A model generated the notes under the pieces. It had not been told where the DNA came from. It searched no databases and was given only the letters and a program-made list of their open reading frames with translations. A stretch of DNA of 64,000 nucleotides from Betaproteobacteria bacterium (GTDB lineage: Bacteria; Pseudomonadota; Gammaproteobacteria; Burkholderiales; SHXO01), in NCBI GenBank assembly GCA_025356655.1, contig JANXRW010000126.1, positions 1 to 64,000 of the forward strand. Direction: 5' to 3'. Positions within the stretch are counted from its first letter, which is position 1. The number at the start of each line of letters is the position of its first letter. Shown one piece after another: positions 61,846-64,000 of this stretch. Made by a program: the position numbers and the translations under genes.

Positions 61846-62576
61846 GCCTCCTGGAGGTGCGCGGCTTAGGCAAATCCTACGGGGCCCTGCGGGCACTCGA
61901 CGCAGCCGACCTGGATGTAGCAGCGGGTGAGTTCCATGGGTTGATCGGTCCCAATGGGTCGGGTAAGAGCACCTTGCTCAAGTGCATCGCGGGCGCGGAA
62001 ATGCCCACCGAGGGCAGCATCCGGCTCGGCACCGCGGATGTCACGCGCCTGCCGCCCCCGGAACGTGCGCGCGCGGGTCTCAGCTTGAAGTTCCAAATCA
62101 CCAGCGTGCTGCCGCAACTATGCGTCTACGACAACGTGCTGCTCGCCTTGCAGGCCGGCGACAGCCTCTTCGACCTGCTGCTGTCGCGTTCGCGCCGTCG
62201 TCTCGACGAACAGGTGAAAGCGCTGCTTTCGCGCTTTCGTTTGGATGGCCGCGCCCAGGACCTTGCCGGCCACCTGTCCCACGGTGAGCAACAGTGGCTT
62301 GAGATTGCCATGGCGCTTGCCTGCAGGCCGACGTTGTTGCTGCTCGATGAGCCCACGGCGGGAATGAGCCCGCAGGAACGCCGGGCTACGGGTGAATTGC
62401 TCGAACCGCTCCGTGGTGAGTGCGCACTGCTCATCGTGGAGCACGACCTCGGCTTCATCGGCGAGATCTGCGATTCACTCACTGTGCTCGATCAGGGCCA
62501 GGTCGTCGCCACGGGGCCGCTGGCCGAAGTGCAGGCGAGCGAGCGCGTCGCGCAAGCCTATCTCAACCATGGCTGA
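61842..62576 (+). CDS. ABC transporter ATP-binding protein, LivG/UrtD-like
   Basis: The 244-residue ATPase has Walker A (LIGPNGSGKSTLLKCIAG), a signature helix LSHGEQQWLEIAMALACRP and Walker B LLLLDEPTAGMSPQERR, followed by the switch His in LLIVEHDL. HGEQQ in place of the usual SGGQQ is typical of UrtD-type subunits. GTG 61842 overlaps the permease stop. Confidence 0.9.
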   Translation: MSLLEVRGLGKSYGALRALDAADLDVAAGEFHGLIGPNGSGKSTLLKCIAGAEMPTEGSIRLGTADVTRLPPPERARAGLSLKFQITSVLPQLCVYDNVLLALQAGDSLFDLLLSRSRRRLDEQVKALLSRFRLDGRAQDLAGHLSHGEQQWLEIAMALACRPTLLLLDEPTAGMSPQERRATGELLEPLRGECALLIVEHDLGFIGEICDSLTVLDQGQVVATGPLAEVQASERVAQAYLNHG

Positions 62577-63273
62577 AGGCCTCCTGCTTCGGGCCGAAGG
62601 CCTCAGCACCTTCTACGGAACCAGCCAAGCGCTCTTCGACGTGGGCCTGCGCGTGCCCTCGCGTGGGGGGGTGGCGATCCTGGGGCGCAACGGCGCGGGC
62701 AAGACCACCTTGCTCAAGACCCTCGCCGGCGATCTCCGGCCCGCGCGCGGACAGGTGCATTTCGACGGTGAGGACGTTACCCGACTGCGCACCGAACTTC
62801 GCGTACGCCGCGGTATCAGCCACGTGCCCCAGGAGCACGGCGTCTTCGCCGGGATGACCGTCAGGGAGAATCTAGCTGTGGGTGCCATGGCCGATACCCA
62901 GGGCAGGCACCGCATCGACGAGATGCTGACGCTGTTCCCGCGGCTTGGGCAGCGCCTCGCGCAGAAGGCGGGAACGCTCTCCGGGGGCGAGCGCAAGATG
63001 CTGGCCATCAGCCGCGCCCTTCTCGCGGGGCCGGACTTGCTGATGCTCGACGAGCCCACCGAAGGCGTCTGGCACGGCGTAGTCGATGAAATCGGTGAGC
63101 GCTTGGTGCAACTCAGCGCCACTATCGCTGTGTTGATCGTCGAGCAACACGTGAAACTGGCCCTGCGCGTGTCCAGTTATTGCTACGTCATGGACCGCGG
63201 GCGCGTGGCGCTGGAGGGCGCCTCGGCGGCGGTGCGTGATGACCCGCAACTGCAGCGGCTCCTGGCGCCGTGA
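62569..63273 (+). CDS. ABC transporter ATP-binding protein, LivF/UrtE-like
   Basis: The 234-residue ATPase begins with AEGLLLRAEGLSTFYGTSQA and has Walker A (ILGRNGAGKTTLLKTLAG), a Q-loop in VPQEHGVFAGMTVRENL, signature LSGGERKMLAISRALLAGP and Walker B LLMLDEPTEGV. The ATG overlaps the previous gene by 8 bp. Together with the LivG-like subunit it energises the transporter. SYCYVMDRGRVALEG is the conserved C-terminal segment. Confidence 0.9.
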   Translation: MAEGLLLRAEGLSTFYGTSQALFDVGLRVPSRGGVAILGRNGAGKTTLLKTLAGDLRPARGQVHFDGEDVTRLRTELRVRRGISHVPQEHGVFAGMTVRENLAVGAMADTQGRHRIDEMLTLFPRLGQRLAQKAGTLSGGERKMLAISRALLAGPDLLMLDEPTEGVWHGVVDEIGERLVQLSATIAVLIVEQHVKLALRVSSYCYVMDRGRVALEGASAAVRDDPQLQRLLAP

Positions 63274-63388
63274 AACCCAGGGGGACGTCTTGCCGCCCCT
63301 GTGCCGCCAACCACAAACTTGCCTCCGTGGATTGCCTCCGCGCGTGAGGAACCCGTCACCCCCAGCCCAAGCACCCTAGGAGATGAAC

Positions 63389-64000
63389 ATGGCCGTATCC
63401 CCCCTGACTCCCGCACAACTCCTGCAGGCCGCCACGGAAGTGGGTCTGTCGCTCACCGACGCGGATGTGAGCTCCTACCTGGGGCTCATCGCGCCCTACG
63501 TGGCGGCATACAACCTGGTGGACGCCATGCCGGACAACCTGCCTGCGGTGCGCTATCCGCGCACCCCAGGCTACTTCCCGACGACGGAGGAAAATCCGCG
63601 CAATGCCTGGTACGTGAAAACCTCCATCAAGGGCGCCGCGAGCGGTCCGTTGGCCGGTAAAAAAGTAGCGATGAAGGACAACATCATGGTGGCCGGTGTG
63701 CCCATGATGAACGGTAACTCCATCCTCGAGGGATATCTGCCGGACGTCGATGCCACCGTCGTGCAACGCGTGCTCGATGCGGGTGGTGAGATCGTGGGCA
63801 AGACGCATTGCGAGTCCTATTGCATTTCCGGGGGAAGCCACACGGGGGCGAAGGGTGCGGTGCATAACCCCCATAAGATGGGATTCTCCGCCGGCGGTTC
63901 CTCCTCCGGCAGCGCCGTGGTGGTCTCCCTCGGCGAGGCGGACATGGCGCTAGGCGGGGATCAGGGGGGTTCCATCCGGATGCCGGCGTCCTGGTGCGGG
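63389..64000 (+). CDS. Amidase (amidase-signature family), 3' end outside the window
   Basis: The first 204 codons of an amidase-signature hydrolase. VAMKDNIMVAGVPMMNGNSI carries the catalytic Lys, and AGGSSSGSAVVV with GGDQGGSIRMPAS carries the cis-Ser and nucleophile Ser. The N-terminal helices and the NAWYVKTSI, DATVV and GGDQGGSIR order resemble nitrile-pathway amidases of Rhodococcus type that hydrolyse aliphatic or aromatic amides. ATG 63389 has AGGAG at good spacing; ATG 63383 is too close. It follows the transporter after 115 bp. The likely role is to release ammonia from the imported amide. Confidence 0.9.
   Translation, partial: MAVSPLTPAQLLQAATEVGLSLTDADVSSYLGLIAPYVAAYNLVDAMPDNLPAVRYPRTPGYFPTTEENPRNAWYVKTSIKGAASGPLAGKKVAMKDNIMVAGVPMMNGNSILEGYLPDVDATVVQRVLDAGGEIVGKTHCESYCISGGSHTGAKGAVHNPHKMGFSAGGSSSGSAVVVSLGEADMALGGDQGGSIRMPASWCG

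Overview
The window is a 64 kb GC-rich chromosomal segment, most likely from a betaproteobacterium. This rests on gene order and content, not on a database search: serB-mfd-ispD-ispF is a typical betaproteobacterial arrangement, the flagellar genes are of the FlhDC/FliA class, and an MdtABC-OprM-type RND pump is present. No rRNA, tRNA, CRISPR array or intact insertion sequence was seen.

Layout. (1) 87-1731, minus: a SiaA/SiaB-like phosphatase-kinase pair with a truncated SiaB. (2) 2073-25701: a large flagellar island. It contains flhB-flhA-flhF-flhG-fliA-motC-motD, then a three-gene DUF2946 / Cys-cluster barrel / TlpA module, then flgN, flgM and flgA on the minus strand, a diguanylate cyclase, and flgBCDEFGHIJKL. 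Sigma-28 promoters can be read in front of motCD, flgMN and, more weakly, the cyclase. (3) 25717-31824: serB, mfd, ispD, ispF and a thpR broken by an amber codon. (4) 31825-41194: a non-coding stretch with a strong terminator, a dmlA-dmlR-type divergent pair, a nikR-OYE-VOC operon, a decayed MmgE/PrpD gene overlapping an SDR, and a TonB-dependent receptor. (5) 41329-43955: an S24-type repressor that has lost its catalytic dyad, divergent from flhD and a gene encoding two complete FlhC domains fused head to tail. Palindromes lie on the strong promoter between them. (6) 44088-49387: a TPR plus outer-membrane barrel protein, a toxin-antitoxin remnant, a DUF6502 protein and a FecR-domain protein with GGTG repeats. 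(7) 49408-58272, minus: a four-gene RND efflux operon with 4-bp overlaps. (8) 58720-64000: a five-gene ABC transporter of the urea/amide/branched-chain type followed by an amidase cut by the window end. It is preceded by a near-consensus NtrC site and a sigma-54 promoter.

How the parts fit. The flhD-flhCC master operon, probably repressed by its divergent neighbour, would switch on the middle flagellar genes (flhBA..., flgB...). FliA then drives motCD and its own anti-sigma factor flgM. FlhF/FlhG set flagellum number and place, and two c-di-GMP-related loci (SiaAB, GGDEF) sit beside these genes. The right end is a nitrogen-scavenging unit: amides are imported and hydrolysed when NtrC is active.

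The most unusual items are the fused tandem FlhC, the dyad-less S24 repressor with its operators on the flhD promoter, and the poorly described surface-protein cluster at 44-49 kb.
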